NCBI GenBank assembly: GCA_039795165.1
Contig: JBDKER010000015.1
Coordinates: forward strand, 43,529 to 107,528
Direction: 5' to 3'
Source: V1-33 sp039795165
GTDB lineage: Bacteria; Verrucomicrobiota; Verrucomicrobiia; Verrucomicrobiales; V1-33
Length of the DNA: 64,000 nt
Positions 8,638 through 18,047 of this stretch are shown piece by piece. Within the stretch, counting starts at the first letter, position 1; each line of letters starts with the position of its first letter. Position numbers and translations under genes: made by a program. The notes beneath the pieces were generated by a model that did no database searches, was not told the DNA's origin, and saw only the letters and a program-made list of their open reading frames with translations.

Positions 8638-9540
8638 ATGCATATCAGCGATATCTTCGCCGGCCGTACCACCACCTTCTCCTTCGAGTTCTTCCCCCCG
8701 AAAACTCCCGAGGGAAGCCAGACCCTCTTCGAAACAATCCGCCAGTTGGAAACCTGCCGTCCCGACTTTGTCAGTGTCACTTACGGTGCCGGGGGATCCA
8801 CCCGCGAAGTCACTCACGATCTCGTGGTCCGACTGCGCAAGGAAACTTCTCTCGACCCGATTCCGCACCTCACCTGCGTCGGACACGGGGAAACCGACAT
8901 CTCAGCCATCCTCGAACGCTACGCAGAAACGGGCGTCAGCAATATCCTCGCCCTGCGCGGCGACCCGCCAAAAGGGATGGCCGATTACGACCGCAGTCAC
9001 GAAGCGTTTCCCTTCGCAGCGGACCTCGTGCGCCACATCCGCCGCTTCAACGACCGCAAGTACCACCCCGATCCCCGCGGCTTCGGCATCGGAGTCGCCG
9101 GCTTTCCCGAGGGCCACCCCCTCACACCCAACCGCCTCGCGGAACTGGATCATCTCAAGGCCAAGGCCGATGCCGGAGCCGATTACATCTGCACTCAGCT
9201 CTTCTTCGATAATCACCACTTCTACGATTTCCGCGAGCGCTGCGAACTCGCCGGAATCCGCATCCCCATCATCGCCGGCATCATGCCCATCACATCCACT
9301 CAGGGCATGCGCCGCATGGCCGACCTCTCTGGTGGTTCCGTCTTCCCCGCAAAGCTGCTCAAGGCCCTCGCCCGCGCCGGAGACAATCCCGATGCCGTCC
9401 GCCGCGTCGGTCTCCACTACGCCACGGAACAATGCGCCGACCTGCTCCACCACGGCGTCTCGGGCCTTCACTTCTACACCCTCAATCAGTCGAACGCGAC
9501 CCGCGAAATCTACGCCAGCCTCGGCCTGCAGGCGTCATGA
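8638..9540 (+). CDS. metF: Methylenetetrahydrofolate reductase
   Basis: A 300-residue protein of the MetF family, which reduces 5,10-methylene-THF to 5-methyl-THF for methionine synthesis with FAD as cofactor. Hallmarks are the N-terminal FEFFPPKTPEG with the catalytic glutamate, FVSVTYGAGGSTRE, PHLTCVGH, ILALRGDPP, and YICTQLFFDN near residue 185. Length matches bacterial MetF (about 296). The last base pairs overlap the start of the ROK kinase gene (ATGA), so the two are translationally coupled although not functionally linked. Confidence 0.93.
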   Translation: MHISDIFAGRTTTFSFEFFPPKTPEGSQTLFETIRQLETCRPDFVSVTYGAGGSTREVTHDLVVRLRKETSLDPIPHLTCVGHGETDISAILERYAETGVSNILALRGDPPKGMADYDRSHEAFPFAADLVRHIRRFNDRKYHPDPRGFGIGVAGFPEGHPLTPNRLAELDHLKAKADAGADYICTQLFFDNHHFYDFRERCELAGIRIPIIAGIMPITSTQGMRRMADLSGGSVFPAKLLKALARAGDNPDAVRRVGLHYATEQCADLLHHGVSGLHFYTLNQSNATREIYASLGLQAS

Positions 9541-10454
9541 AGCACCCCGCGCCACCGTTCTGCGCTGCCATCGAAGCCGGCGGCACCAAATTCGTGGCCG
9601 CCTGCGGATCCGGACCGGACGACCTGCGCGCTACCGTCACCATTCCCACCACCACACCCTTGGAAACCCTTTCCCGCTGCGCCGACTGGCTCGCTTCCCG
9701 GCAGCAGGAATTCGGGCCGTTCGCCGCTCTCGGCATCGGCACCTTCGGCCCCGCAGGGGTCCACTGGGGACAGGCGGACTGGGGCTTCATCACCACCACG
9801 CCAAAACCCAACTGGCAGCATACCGATGTCGCCGGATACTTTGCGCGGGCACTCGGGATCCCGGTCGCCTTCGATACCGATGTCAATGCCGCCGCCCTCG
9901 GGGAATGTCTCTGGGGAGCCGGACGCGGCTGCCGCTCGGTACTCTACCTGACCATTGGAACAGGCATCGGCGGCGGATTCGTTCTCGACGGCAAACCTCT
10001 CCACGGAGCCCTCCACCCGGAAATGGGTCACATTCGCACCCGCCACGCCCCGGACGATACCTTCCAAGGCCACTGCCCATGGCATGCCGACTGCCTCGAG
10101 GGCATGGCCAGCGGACCCGCCATCGCGGCCCGCTGGGGATCACCCGCAGACAAACTACCACCGGACCACAGGGCATGGGACACAGAAGCACATTACCTCG
10201 CTGAAGCCTGCACGGGATTCCTGTGCACGCTCAGCCCGGAACGGATCATCCTCGGCGGCGGTGTCATGCAGGTTCCCGGCCTGCTCGATAAAGTCAGAGA
10301 GGGCATGACCGCACGCCTCGCAGGCTACCTCCAGCATCCACTCTATACCTCACAGCTCGGCACCGCCATCTGCGCGCCGGGCCTCGGCTCCCGATCCGGC
10401 ATCCTCGGAGCCATCGCCCTCGCCCACCGCCTCCTCGCGCAGGAATCCTGCTGA
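9537..10454 (+). CDS. ROK-family sugar kinase, fructokinase-like
   Basis: A 305-residue ROK kinase. The N-terminal phosphate loop is AIEAGGTKFVAA, the catalytic region contains DTDVNAAALGE, and LTIGTGIGGGFVLDGK follows. The zinc site HPEMGHIRTRH...CPWHADCLEGMASGPAI has the His and Cys ligands found in fructokinases of the ScrK/GmuE type. It should phosphorylate fructose or another hexose with ATP. The start at 9537 overlaps the metF stop by four bases. A LysE exporter gene follows after 4 bases. Confidence 0.85.
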   Translation: MKHPAPPFCAAIEAGGTKFVAACGSGPDDLRATVTIPTTTPLETLSRCADWLASRQQEFGPFAALGIGTFGPAGVHWGQADWGFITTTPKPNWQHTDVAGYFARALGIPVAFDTDVNAAALGECLWGAGRGCRSVLYLTIGTGIGGGFVLDGKPLHGALHPEMGHIRTRHAPDDTFQGHCPWHADCLEGMASGPAIAARWGSPADKLPPDHRAWDTEAHYLAEACTGFLCTLSPERIILGGGVMQVPGLLDKVREGMTARLAGYLQHPLYTSQLGTAICAPGLGSRSGILGAIALAHRLLAQESC

Positions 10455-10458
10455 ACCG

Positions 10459-11070
10459 GTGGACTACCTAGCCTTCAGTCTCGTGATGCTGCTCGGGCAG
10501 TTCTCCCCAGGACCAGACATGCTCCTGCTCATGCGCAATGCCCTGAGTCTGCCGCTGCGCACGGCCCTCTGCACCGTGCTCGGAATCGCCACAGGCCTCG
10601 CCATCCATACCGCCCTCGCCCTCGGCGGCGTGTCCCTGCTCCTGCGCAATTCGCCCGGGGCCACCCGCGCCCTCGGCATCGCCGGCGGCCTGTACCTCGG
10701 CTGGCTCGCCTTCCGACTCCTCAGGAGCGCATGGTCTTCCTCCGCAGCCAGACCGTCCCACGGCACTGCCGCCACATCCCCCCGCACCGCGTTCCTCCAG
10801 GGCTTCCTCACCAATCTGCTCAACCCGAAGGCTGTCATCTTTCTCGCCAGCGTCCTCGCCGCCATGCTCGGCCCGGAACCCTCCACATCCCGCAAACTCG
10901 CCTTCTGGGCCATCGTCATCGGACAGGCTCTCGTTTTCTGGAGCCTCTTCGTCCGGCTCCTCCAGATCCAGCCCGTCCGCATGGCCTACCTCGCTGCCGA
11001 ACGCTGGTGGAATGCCGCCTTCGGCCTCGCCCTCGCAGCCGTCGCCGTCCGAGCCCTCGCCGGATTCTGA
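10459..11070 (+). CDS. LysE/RhtB-family amino-acid exporter
   Basis: A 203-residue inner-membrane protein with about six hydrophobic segments. The N-terminus (LLGQFSPGPDMLLLMRNAL) has the GPD motif of the RhtB/LysE family, and the central part contains GFLTNLLNPKAVIFLASVL, another family signature. Members export amino acids such as homoserine, threonine or lysine. The start is GTG at 10459, four bases after the kinase stop. The stop codon directly abuts the stop of the convergent LpxL-GT9 fusion gene. Confidence 0.85.
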   Translation: MDYLAFSLVMLLGQFSPGPDMLLLMRNALSLPLRTALCTVLGIATGLAIHTALALGGVSLLLRNSPGATRALGIAGGLYLGWLAFRLLRSAWSSSAARPSHGTAATSPRTAFLQGFLTNLLNPKAVIFLASVLAAMLGPEPSTSRKLAFWAIVIGQALVFWSLFVRLLQIQPVRMAYLAAERWWNAAFGLALAAVAVRALAGF

Positions 11071-13005
11071 TCAGTTCCCCGCTTTCCGGGCCTCCAGCAT
11101 CCTCAGCCTCCCCTGCACCGTCTCGGAAACACACGATGCCGGAATCTCCAGCATGCAGCGGAAATCCAGCGGGCATTCCCGCAGAAAACAGGGACTGCAC
11201 TCCACGTGCCTCCTGATCACCACACTGTCGGCACTCCGCGGCCCAGTCGCATGCGGATCCGTCGAACCGAAGATGGCCACCACCGGCACACCCAGCAGCT
11301 GCGCAAAATGCATCGTCCCCGTGTCATTGGTGAGCAGCAGGCGGCATTCCCGCAGCTTGCGCGCCAGTTCCTCAAGAGTCGTCCGCCCTGCCAGATTCTC
11401 GGCCGAAGGCCCAATCAGGCCAGCCAGTTCCTCACCCATGGCCGCCTCGCCCGGAGCGCCGAAAATCAGCCACCGGCAATCCACACCCGCCGCCACATCC
11501 TTCGCCGCCTCCGCATACCTGACAAGGGGCCAACGCTTGGCAGAACCATACTCCGCCCCCGCACACAGCCCCAGCACCACCGGCCCCTTCAGCCGCGCCG
11601 GCGGCAGCACAGGATCATGCAGAGACACATCCTCGACATCCGCCCCAAGCCGCCAGGCAATCCGCAGATAATGGCGCGTGTGATGCTCCACCGGACCGGC
11701 CTTCTTCTTCGGGGGAATGATCTGATGCAGCAGACGGCGGCGCCAGTGCCCCCGGTAGCCCACAATCCGCAGGACACCACCAAGCCGCATCTCCAGCGCA
11801 CTGCGCAGGCTGTTCGGCAGCAGAATGCCGGCATCCCATTCATGACCCGCTGCCTTCAGCAGACCCGCCACCTTCAGCACCCCGGCTCCCGCAGGAATCG
11901 GCAGCACCTCGTCCACTTCCTTCACCAGCCGCCAGACCGACGCAATCTTTTCGGGCACCAGCACCGTCACCCGGGCATCGGGACGCCCGCGCTTGATCGC
12001 ACGCACCGCAGGCACCGCCATGCAGGCATCGCCCAGCCAGTTCGGTGACCGCACCAGCAGATGAAAGGATTGCAGCGCTTCAGCTTCCATATCGGCCGGA
12101 AGGGTGACGCCCCGGCGGTACTTTGCCAGCAGGAAATCAGGTTTCGGCGTCTTCCAGCGGTTGTGCACCCAGAACCAGTCGAGCGGAGACATCCGGATCC
12201 TCCGTTCCAGCTCCAGATTCATGCGCGCCGTGGCCTCGCCCACCGGAAGCCCCGACGGGAGGGCCTCGCCAATCACCATCCTCCAGCGCCCCGGAGCATC
12301 CGTCACCACCGCCACCGGAAGCACCGGAGCCCCCGTCCGCCGGCTCAGCAGCGCCGCCAGATTGGTCGTGGATGCCAGCCTCCCGAAGAACGGCGACCAC
12401 TGCCCCGCATCCCCGGCATGCTGATCCACCAGAATCCCAATCACGCCATTCTCCCGCAGCCAGCGCACCGGCCCATTGAACCCATCCCGGCGGTCAAAGA
12501 GCCGGCAACCAGTCCGCTCCCGGCAGCGCAGCACATGACGGTTCAACCACGGATTCGAAAGCGGCTGGTACATGGCCGCCGGCTTCTGCACCGTCGCACC
12601 TTCCGCCTGCGACAGCACTTCCCAGTTCCCCATGTGCAGCAGCGCATAAATCGCCCCGCGGCCTTCCCGGATCGCATGCCGCACGTTTTCCATTCCCTCG
12701 ACACGCAGGTACCGCTCCAGCTGAACGGGCGAAACCCACGGCATCTTCAGACTGCAGAACAGATTTCCCCCCAGCGTCCGGAAATTCCCGGAAACCATCC
12801 GCCGGATCTCCGCCGCATCGACCTCCCGCCCGAACGCAACCGTCAGATTCCGCCGCACCAACCCCCGGTACCCCGGCAGCATCCACATCGCCAGCCACCC
12901 CAGCACCGACCCCACCCGCCAGCACCACCCCATCGGCAGCAGACGCGCCAGGGTCTCCACCAACCGGTACACCAGATATGTCAGATAGGCTCCCGCGCGC
13001 TTCAT
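11071..13005 (-). CDS. Fusion of LpxL-like lipid A acyltransferase and GT9 glycosyltransferase
   Basis: A 644-residue protein with two complete domains. Residues about 1-305 match the LpxL/HtrB lysophospholipid acyltransferase family, with the catalytic HxxxxE motif HMGNWE (H124, E129). Residues about 325-644 match glycosyltransferase family 9, the heptosyltransferase (WaaC/WaaF) family: LLVRSPNWLGDACMAVPAV, LCAGAEYGSAKRWP, LLTNDTGTMHFA and IFGSTDPHATGP, then a Cys-containing tail. Both activities belong to lipid A and inner-core LPS assembly at the inner membrane. They are separate proteins in Proteobacteria. There is no stop or frame change between the domains. The ATG at 13005 puts the acyltransferase N-terminus (MKRAGAYLTYLVYRLVE) first. 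Substrates, including whether the sugar is a heptose, are unknown. Confidence 0.85.
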   Translation of the reverse strand: MKRAGAYLTYLVYRLVETLARLLPMGWCWRVGSVLGWLAMWMLPGYRGLVRRNLTVAFGREVDAAEIRRMVSGNFRTLGGNLFCSLKMPWVSPVQLERYLRVEGMENVRHAIREGRGAIYALLHMGNWEVLSQAEGATVQKPAAMYQPLSNPWLNRHVLRCRERTGCRLFDRRDGFNGPVRWLRENGVIGILVDQHAGDAGQWSPFFGRLASTTNLAALLSRRTGAPVLPVAVVTDAPGRWRMVIGEALPSGLPVGEATARMNLELERRIRMSPLDWFWVHNRWKTPKPDFLLAKYRRGVTLPADMEAEALQSFHLLVRSPNWLGDACMAVPAVRAIKRGRPDARVTVLVPEKIASVWRLVKEVDEVLPIPAGAGVLKVAGLLKAAGHEWDAGILLPNSLRSALEMRLGGVLRIVGYRGHWRRRLLHQIIPPKKKAGPVEHHTRHYLRIAWRLGADVEDVSLHDPVLPPARLKGPVVLGLCAGAEYGSAKRWPLVRYAEAAKDVAAGVDCRWLIFGAPGEAAMGEELAGLIGPSAENLAGRTTLEELARKLRECRLLLTNDTGTMHFAQLLGVPVVAIFGSTDPHATGPRSADSVVIRRHVECSPCFLRECPLDFRCMLEIPASCVSETVQGRLRMLEARKAGN

Positions 13006-13192
13006 GGAATTCCCGGATCTCCCGGCAAAGGACCGCAGCCGCATGCCGGCCGCCCACCCCGTCCCGCCAGCCCGTCAGCCCGCCACCTCGCCCCGTCAAG
13101 AGAACGGTGCCGCGCCCGCACCAGGGAATTGCTTCCGGCTTTCCGTTGCACTCGACTCTTTCCCGGAACACCGCATCGGTCCAAACCAGACC

Positions 13193-13705
13193 ATGGCCAA
13201 TCAGACCCTTCCCCGCAGACCCCGGCTCCTCGGTCCCCGCAAGACCTTCGCCATCGTCGCCAGCATGTACAACGAAGCCTGCATGAACGGCCTCGTCGAA
13301 TCAACCAAGAGCGAACTGCTCGCCATCATGCCGACGGCCAGCATCCCCCTCTACCGGGTCCCGGGCGCGTGGGAAATCCCCGTCTGCGCCGAATACGTTC
13401 TCCAGCACACCCACGCCGACGTCATCATCGCCCTCGGAGTCGTCATCCGCGGAGAAACCGGCCACGCCGACATGATCACCCTCTCCCTCAATCACGAACT
13501 TCAGACCATGGCCACCCGCCACCTGACCCCCGTGATCAACATGGTGCTGCTCTGCAACAACCTCAAGGAAGCCGAAGAACGATGCCTCGGAACAACCATC
13601 AACCGCGGCATCGAAGCGGCCCGCGCCGCCCTCAACATGGCGGAACTCTTCCAGAAACTCCACACCGCCTACCCCAGCCCGAAAGGAAAAGAGGAGGATG
13701 AGTAA
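13193..13705 (+). CDS. ribH: 6,7-dimethyl-8-ribityllumazine synthase
   Basis: A 170-residue lumazine synthase, the penultimate riboflavin step that condenses the ribitylaminouracil with the butanone phosphate. The motifs FAIVASMYNEACMNGLV, VPGAWEIPV and ALGVVIRGETGHADMI are characteristic of the substrate-binding surface. The other riboflavin genes are not in the window. It is divergent from the LpxL-GT9 gene with a 187-base gap. The nusB start overlaps its 3' end by 8 bases, a ribH-nusB arrangement common in bacteria. Confidence 0.92.
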   Translation: MANQTLPRRPRLLGPRKTFAIVASMYNEACMNGLVESTKSELLAIMPTASIPLYRVPGAWEIPVCAEYVLQHTHADVIIALGVVIRGETGHADMITLSLNHELQTMATRHLTPVINMVLLCNNLKEAEERCLGTTINRGIEAARAALNMAELFQKLHTAYPSPKGKEEDE

Positions 13706-14156
13706 ACGACGCGAAGGCCGCGAAACGGCCGTCCAGCTCCTCTTCAGCAGAGACTTCTGCTCCGATGGCTCCACACCGGACATCGAGGGCTTCTTCTCGC
13801 TGCACACAGCCTCGCCCGCCGTCCGGAAACACGCCCGCTCTCTCTTTGATGGCGTCGTCGGCCACCTCGCCGAAATCGATCAGCGCATCGCAGGCACGCT
13901 CGCCAACTTCAGCATGGAACGCCTCACCACCGTCGACCGCAATATCCTCCGCGTCGCCGTCTTCGAAATGTTCCACGCCACCGAAGTCCCCCCCATCGTA
14001 GCCATCAACGAAGCCATCGAAATCGCCAAGCGGCTCGGCGGACCGGACAGCGGCCGCTTCGTCAATGGGGTGCTCGACCGCCTCAAGGAGGAAGTCACCC
14101 GCCCACTCCGGGAACCCGCCCACACCCCGCCGTCACCGGATTCCGATCCGTCTTGA
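13698..14156 (+). CDS. nusB: Transcription antitermination factor NusB
   Basis: A 152-residue all-helical protein of the NusB family. The N-terminus RREGRETAVQLLFSRD fits the first conserved helix, and LTTVDRNILRVAVFEM and VAINEAIEIAKRLGGPDSGRFVNGVLD are the family signatures near the C-terminus. NusB binds boxA RNA with S10 (NusE) and supports rRNA antitermination. The last 20 residues are Pro-rich and specific to this organism. The ATG lies inside ribH, so translation is probably coupled. Confidence 0.92.
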   Translation: MSKRREGRETAVQLLFSRDFCSDGSTPDIEGFFSLHTASPAVRKHARSLFDGVVGHLAEIDQRIAGTLANFSMERLTTVDRNILRVAVFEMFHATEVPPIVAINEAIEIAKRLGGPDSGRFVNGVLDRLKEEVTRPLREPAHTPPSPDSDPS

Positions 14157-14208
14157 ATTTCTCCGTGCCCGGGCCTATGCGAATCCAGAAGGTTCGGATC
14201 CCGACATC

Positions 14209-15525
14209 ATGCCTCTTCCCGATGACCGCACGCACGGCAGCGCCGAAGGCCCCGGATTTGCCCCGGACCTCGTGAACGTCCAGCCCAGCCGCAAGGAAGA
14301 CGACTTCAGCATCGACGACGCCGTCTTCGAGGAACCGGCCAGCCCCGGAATTCCCGACCGATCCAAGCCCGGACCGCCCGTGGCACCCACCCGCCACATC
14401 CGCCAGAAACAGGAATCCTCCCCGCCAGCCCCGCGCCCGAACGCGCAGCCTCCCGAAGCACGCCTGCGCCCTCCCACAAGGACGGAACGCAAATCGCCCG
14501 ATGGCGCCCGCAGCTTCACCCGCGTCGTCGCCCGCCCGCAGGCCAGCTACGCCGCCCAGACAACTCTCCAGACGTCCCCGCTCGAACCCGCCATCGACCC
14601 GGATAGCACGTCTCCCGCCACCTTCGGCAAAATCGCCGGCCAGTCCCAACCGGTCTACCGGCCGGACAAACTCGGTGTCGTCCTCGACAATCTGTTCGCA
14701 ACCCCAGGCCTCCGCTGGCTCGACGCTCTCGGCAGCCGCTGGGTCAAGGTCACCGCCATCTCCCTCGCCACCGCCACCCTCGGACTCGCTGTCGCATGGC
14801 GCTTCTTCGGTGCCTTCCAGCAGCAAAGCACAGGGTCGTCCGCCTCCCGGGAAACGCCGCCAGCCGCCCTCTCGATGGACAATCGCATGGAACGCGCCCG
14901 CAGTGCCTTCCGCGACTTCCTCGCCGCACCCGCCAACTCGGACGAACGCGCCGCCCTCACGACCGACCCCACCCGCACCAGGCAGCGCATGACGCAGTTC
15001 TACGGTCTGCTCGAGGGAACCGACCCCGAAGTGCTCACATGGGAAATCGGCCCACCCAGAGACACCGGCCACGGTCCATGGTTTCCCCTGACCTTTGAAA
15101 GCAAAGGCGGCTCCCGGACCACCATCGCTCTAAGCGAATCAGACGACCGCTGCCTCGTCGACTGGGAAAACTTCGTGTCGTTCGGAGATCAATCATGGAG
15201 CAGCTTCTGCTCGGAGCGGTCCCCGGAACCCCGGGCCATGCGGGTCTTCCTCCGCTCCGCCGCGGATCAGCCCGCGTCCCCGGGTTTCCGTCCCTACCTC
15301 GTCCGCCACCGCTCCGGTCCACCCCAGCTCACCGCATGGGTCGCCGACAGCAGCCGCGCCGCCCAGGCAGTCGCCGAACTCACCCCTTCCAGCGGCGACT
15401 GGGTCTCCGCCAATGTCTACCTCGGCTTCTCCACGGAACATGGTCCCACCGGCGCGCGCATCATCGATGTCATCCGCGGACGCTGGCAGGACAGCGTGGT
15501 CACCCACTCCCCACTGCAGCCATGA
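14209..15525 (+). CDS. Membrane protein with disordered cytoplasmic region, unknown
   Basis: A 438-residue protein that I cannot assign to a family. Residues 1-150 are rich in Pro, Arg, Asp and Glu and probably disordered. One membrane helix lies at about 180-203 (VTAISLATATLGLAVAWRFF). The remaining 235 residues are probably outside the membrane, with a helical region followed by a beta-rich part (LTWEIGPPRDTGHGPWFPLTFESKGG...). The topology resembles an anti-sigma-factor-like or stress-type single-pass protein, but no domain supports that. The start at 14209 is 52 bases after nusB. Its stop overlaps the next start (ATGA), so both genes are probably translated together. Confidence 0.6.
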   Translation: MPLPDDRTHGSAEGPGFAPDLVNVQPSRKEDDFSIDDAVFEEPASPGIPDRSKPGPPVAPTRHIRQKQESSPPAPRPNAQPPEARLRPPTRTERKSPDGARSFTRVVARPQASYAAQTTLQTSPLEPAIDPDSTSPATFGKIAGQSQPVYRPDKLGVVLDNLFATPGLRWLDALGSRWVKVTAISLATATLGLAVAWRFFGAFQQQSTGSSASRETPPAALSMDNRMERARSAFRDFLAAPANSDERAALTTDPTRTRQRMTQFYGLLEGTDPEVLTWEIGPPRDTGHGPWFPLTFESKGGSRTTIALSESDDRCLVDWENFVSFGDQSWSSFCSERSPEPRAMRVFLRSAADQPASPGFRPYLVRHRSGPPQLTAWVADSSRAAQAVAELTPSSGDWVSANVYLGFSTEHGPTGARIIDVIRGRWQDSVVTHSPLQP

Positions 15526-16340
15526 TGCACATCGCCCGGCTCTGTCTCTGGATCAACACCGCCATCGCCACGGCGATGGCGGCCGACAGCCCTGCCCAGC
15601 TGCCCATGCCCGCCCCGGAGACGGAAATCCCTGCCGTCCCCGCCGAGCCACCCAGACTCCCGGACCAATGCGGCGATTTCTTCGGCGACCTCGCCGCCAA
15701 TGTCCGACCCCAGTGGCGCCAGTATTACCGTGAACCCTCAGGCGAAGCACCCCGCGACCGCGCCGCCGCCGCCCTCTCCATGGGTGCCCTCATCGCGGAC
15801 CTCTCCCTCGCCACGGAAGCACGCGACTCCCAGAAATTCCGTAATCTCCTCGTCGATCTCTCCACTCTCGAAACCATGCTCGGCATCGCCGAAGGCATGG
15901 AAAGCACCAAACAGAAACTCACCTCCCTCGCCGACGAGGGCGCATGGAAAACCCTCCGCCCGGAAATCGGCAGCCTCGTCCGCCAGCACCGCCGCCAGCT
16001 TTCCGCCCACCGCGACGAGACCCTCGCCGACCTTTCGTCCATCGGACAATGGATCCGCGCATGGACCATCTCCGTCCAATTCTGCCGCAACCACCCCGAC
16101 CTCCCCGCGGAACCCCTCGGCAAACCGGAATGGATCGCGGCCCTGCGCCTCCGTACCTCGCCACTCGCCGACGCGGAAGTGAAACCCTGCGGCACCATCC
16201 GCAAACACCTCAACTCCCTCAGCCGACTCTGGGATCCACAGGCTCCTCAGGAAACAGAACGCCCGCAACGTCTCGCCACCTCCCTCGAAATCCTCAACGA
16301 AATCATGAACCGCTGCATCATCCCGCCTCCGCGCCGCTGA
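15522..16340 (+). CDS. Exported helical protein, unknown
   Basis: A 272-residue protein with an N-terminal signal peptide (LCLWINTAIATAMA, probable cleavage after AMA) and a Pro-rich stretch (about residues 25-50). A long helical region follows (GALIADLSLATEARDSQKFRNLL and onward). No recognised domain. It overlaps the preceding membrane-protein gene by four bases, so the two products may act together in the envelope. A second ATG directly after the first is an equally possible start. Confidence 0.6.
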   Translation: MMHIARLCLWINTAIATAMAADSPAQLPMPAPETEIPAVPAEPPRLPDQCGDFFGDLAANVRPQWRQYYREPSGEAPRDRAAAALSMGALIADLSLATEARDSQKFRNLLVDLSTLETMLGIAEGMESTKQKLTSLADEGAWKTLRPEIGSLVRQHRRQLSAHRDETLADLSSIGQWIRAWTISVQFCRNHPDLPAEPLGKPEWIAALRLRTSPLADAEVKPCGTIRKHLNSLSRLWDPQAPQETERPQRLATSLEILNEIMNRCIIPPPRR

Positions 16341-16349
16341 CCGCAGCAC

Positions 16350-16844
16350 ATGGTTCAGTTCCTCCAGACCCTCCCCGACGACCGCCCCATGGAAACCGAA
16401 ACCGACGCCCACAGCCCCGCCGTCCGCCAATTCTCCATCTTTCTCATCAACCGCGCCGGTGCCCTTCTCAGCGTGGTCCGGCTCCTCGAGGACGCCCACG
16501 TCATGGTCCTCGGCCTCAGCCTCCAGGATTCCGTCGATGTCACCGTGGCCCGGCTCGTCGTCAGCGATCCCGATGCCGTCGAAACCCTCTTCATGGAACG
16601 CGGCATCCCCTTCGGCTCCAGCGATGTCCTCGTGGTCCAGCTCAAGGACGGACCCCAGGGCCTCAGCAAGTGCCTCACCGCCTTCCTTCAGGCAGAAACC
16701 AATATCCACTTCGCCTACCCACTACTCGTCCACCCAGGAGGTTCCTCCGCCCTCGTGCTGCACCTCGAAGACATCGATTTCGGAGCCGCCGTCATGCAGA
16801 ATCACGGCTTCCGCCTCCTCCGCCAGGGCGACCTCAGCCGCTGA
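16350..16844 (+). CDS. Tandem ACT-domain protein
   Basis: A 164-residue protein with two ACT-like halves: SIFLINRAGALLSVVRLLEDAHVMVLGLS (around residues 27-55) with VTVARLVVSDPDAVETLF, and FLQAETNIHFAYPLLVHPGG with ALVLHLEDIDFGAAVMQNHG. Stand-alone ACT proteins bind amino acids or other small ligands as regulators. This one probably senses a ligand, but neither ligand nor target can be read from the sequence. An alternative start at 16389 (METETD) gives the same domains without 13 N-terminal residues. Confidence 0.75.
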   Translation: MVQFLQTLPDDRPMETETDAHSPAVRQFSIFLINRAGALLSVVRLLEDAHVMVLGLSLQDSVDVTVARLVVSDPDAVETLFMERGIPFGSSDVLVVQLKDGPQGLSKCLTAFLQAETNIHFAYPLLVHPGGSSALVLHLEDIDFGAAVMQNHGFRLLRQGDLSR

Positions 16845-16862
16845 GCGCTCCGCTGGCCGTCC

Positions 16863-17954
16863 TCAGGACAACCGGTCCGCCAGCTCTCCGGGCACACAGA
16901 TGCCCCGCTCGGTGATGAATGCCGTCACCAGCCCGGCAGGCGTCACATCAAAGGCAGGATTGGCCGCCCCCGATCCCGGCGAGGCCACCCGGACGCGCCG
17001 CTCCACACCCTCCGCATCCGGTCCCGCCACCCAGAGCACTTCATCGGCCCCGCGTTCCTCGATCGGAATGCAACCCACTCCCGCCTCCAGCCCGCCATCA
17101 ATCGTCGACGACGGCATGGCCACATAAAACGGCAACCCGAAATGCCGCGCCGCCAGCGCCTTCAGAAACGTGCCCACCTTGTTGGCCACATCACCATTCC
17201 GCGCCACCCGGTCAGCCCCGGTGATCACCAGATCCACAAGTCCTTCCTGCATGAGCTGCGCCCCCGCATTGTCCGCCACAATCGTGTGCGCAATCCCCTG
17301 CTGTCCAAGCTCCCACGCAGTCAGACGCGACCCCTGATGCCTCGGCCGGGTCTCGTCCACCCAGACATGCACCGCCACGCCGGCCTCCGCCGCCGCATAC
17401 ACCGGTGCAAGGGCCGACCCATGATCCACAAAGGCCAGCCAGCCAGCATTGCAGTGCGTCAGCACATTGAGCACCCCACCGGGCGGCTTGGCGTCGGCCA
17501 GACCCCTCAGCACGGTCAGCCCATGCCGCCCAATCGCAGCACATGCCGCCGCATCCTCGTCCGAAATCGCCTGCGCTTCCGCCCAGGCCCGCTCCACCCC
17601 GCCGTCACCATGGCCCGCCACCGCCACCATCCGGTCCACCGCCCAAGCCAGATTCACCGCCGTCGGTCGCGTCGCCTTGAGCCGATCCGCCGCGCGCAGA
17701 AAGAGTTCCCTCCGGAATGTCCCGCCCTGCCACGCCTCACGCGCCGCCAGCCACATCCCCCACGCCGCCGTCGCACCGATGCAGCCAGCCCCACGCACCC
17801 GCATCTCCACAATGGCCTCAGCCACCTCCGCAACTCCCGTCAGCCGCACCACCGCAAACTCCCACGGCAACCGGTTCTGATCAATGATCCAGACCGCCTC
17901 CGGATCATCCCCGGGCTGCCAGACTGTCCTCCATGAGCGACCCTGTACTTTCAT
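16863..17954 (-). CDS. mtnA: S-methyl-5-thioribose-1-phosphate isomerase
   Basis: A 363-residue MtnA protein, related to eIF2B subunits, which isomerises methylthioribose-1-phosphate to methylthioribulose-1-phosphate in the methionine salvage pathway. The catalytic cysteine lies in VLTHCNAGWLAF and the catalytic aspartate in VITGADRVARNGDVANK. The substrate-phosphate loop reads RGAGCIGATAAWG, where many homologues have RGAPAIG. The ATG at 17954 is used because upstream codons are antisense to the divergent yqeY gene. It is convergent with the ACT gene. No other methionine-salvage gene is in the window. Confidence 0.88.
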   Translation of the reverse strand: MKVQGRSWRTVWQPGDDPEAVWIIDQNRLPWEFAVVRLTGVAEVAEAIVEMRVRGAGCIGATAAWGMWLAAREAWQGGTFRRELFLRAADRLKATRPTAVNLAWAVDRMVAVAGHGDGGVERAWAEAQAISDEDAAACAAIGRHGLTVLRGLADAKPPGGVLNVLTHCNAGWLAFVDHGSALAPVYAAAEAGVAVHVWVDETRPRHQGSRLTAWELGQQGIAHTIVADNAGAQLMQEGLVDLVITGADRVARNGDVANKVGTFLKALAARHFGLPFYVAMPSSTIDGGLEAGVGCIPIEERGADEVLWVAGPDAEGVERRVRVASPGSGAANPAFDVTPAGLVTAFITERGICVPGELADRLS

Positions 17955-18047
17955 GCGTCCACCGTCGCCAGTTCCACTCGCCACGCAAGCCCCGCTCTCC
18001 ATTGACGCCACCACCCCACGCTCCACAGTGCCTCCCCCCCATTTCCC

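Noticed and set aside
14157..14208. TpsiC-like GGTTCGGATCC as part of a tRNA gene
   Set aside because: No acceptor or anticodon stem can be formed around it. No tRNA was seen elsewhere in the window.
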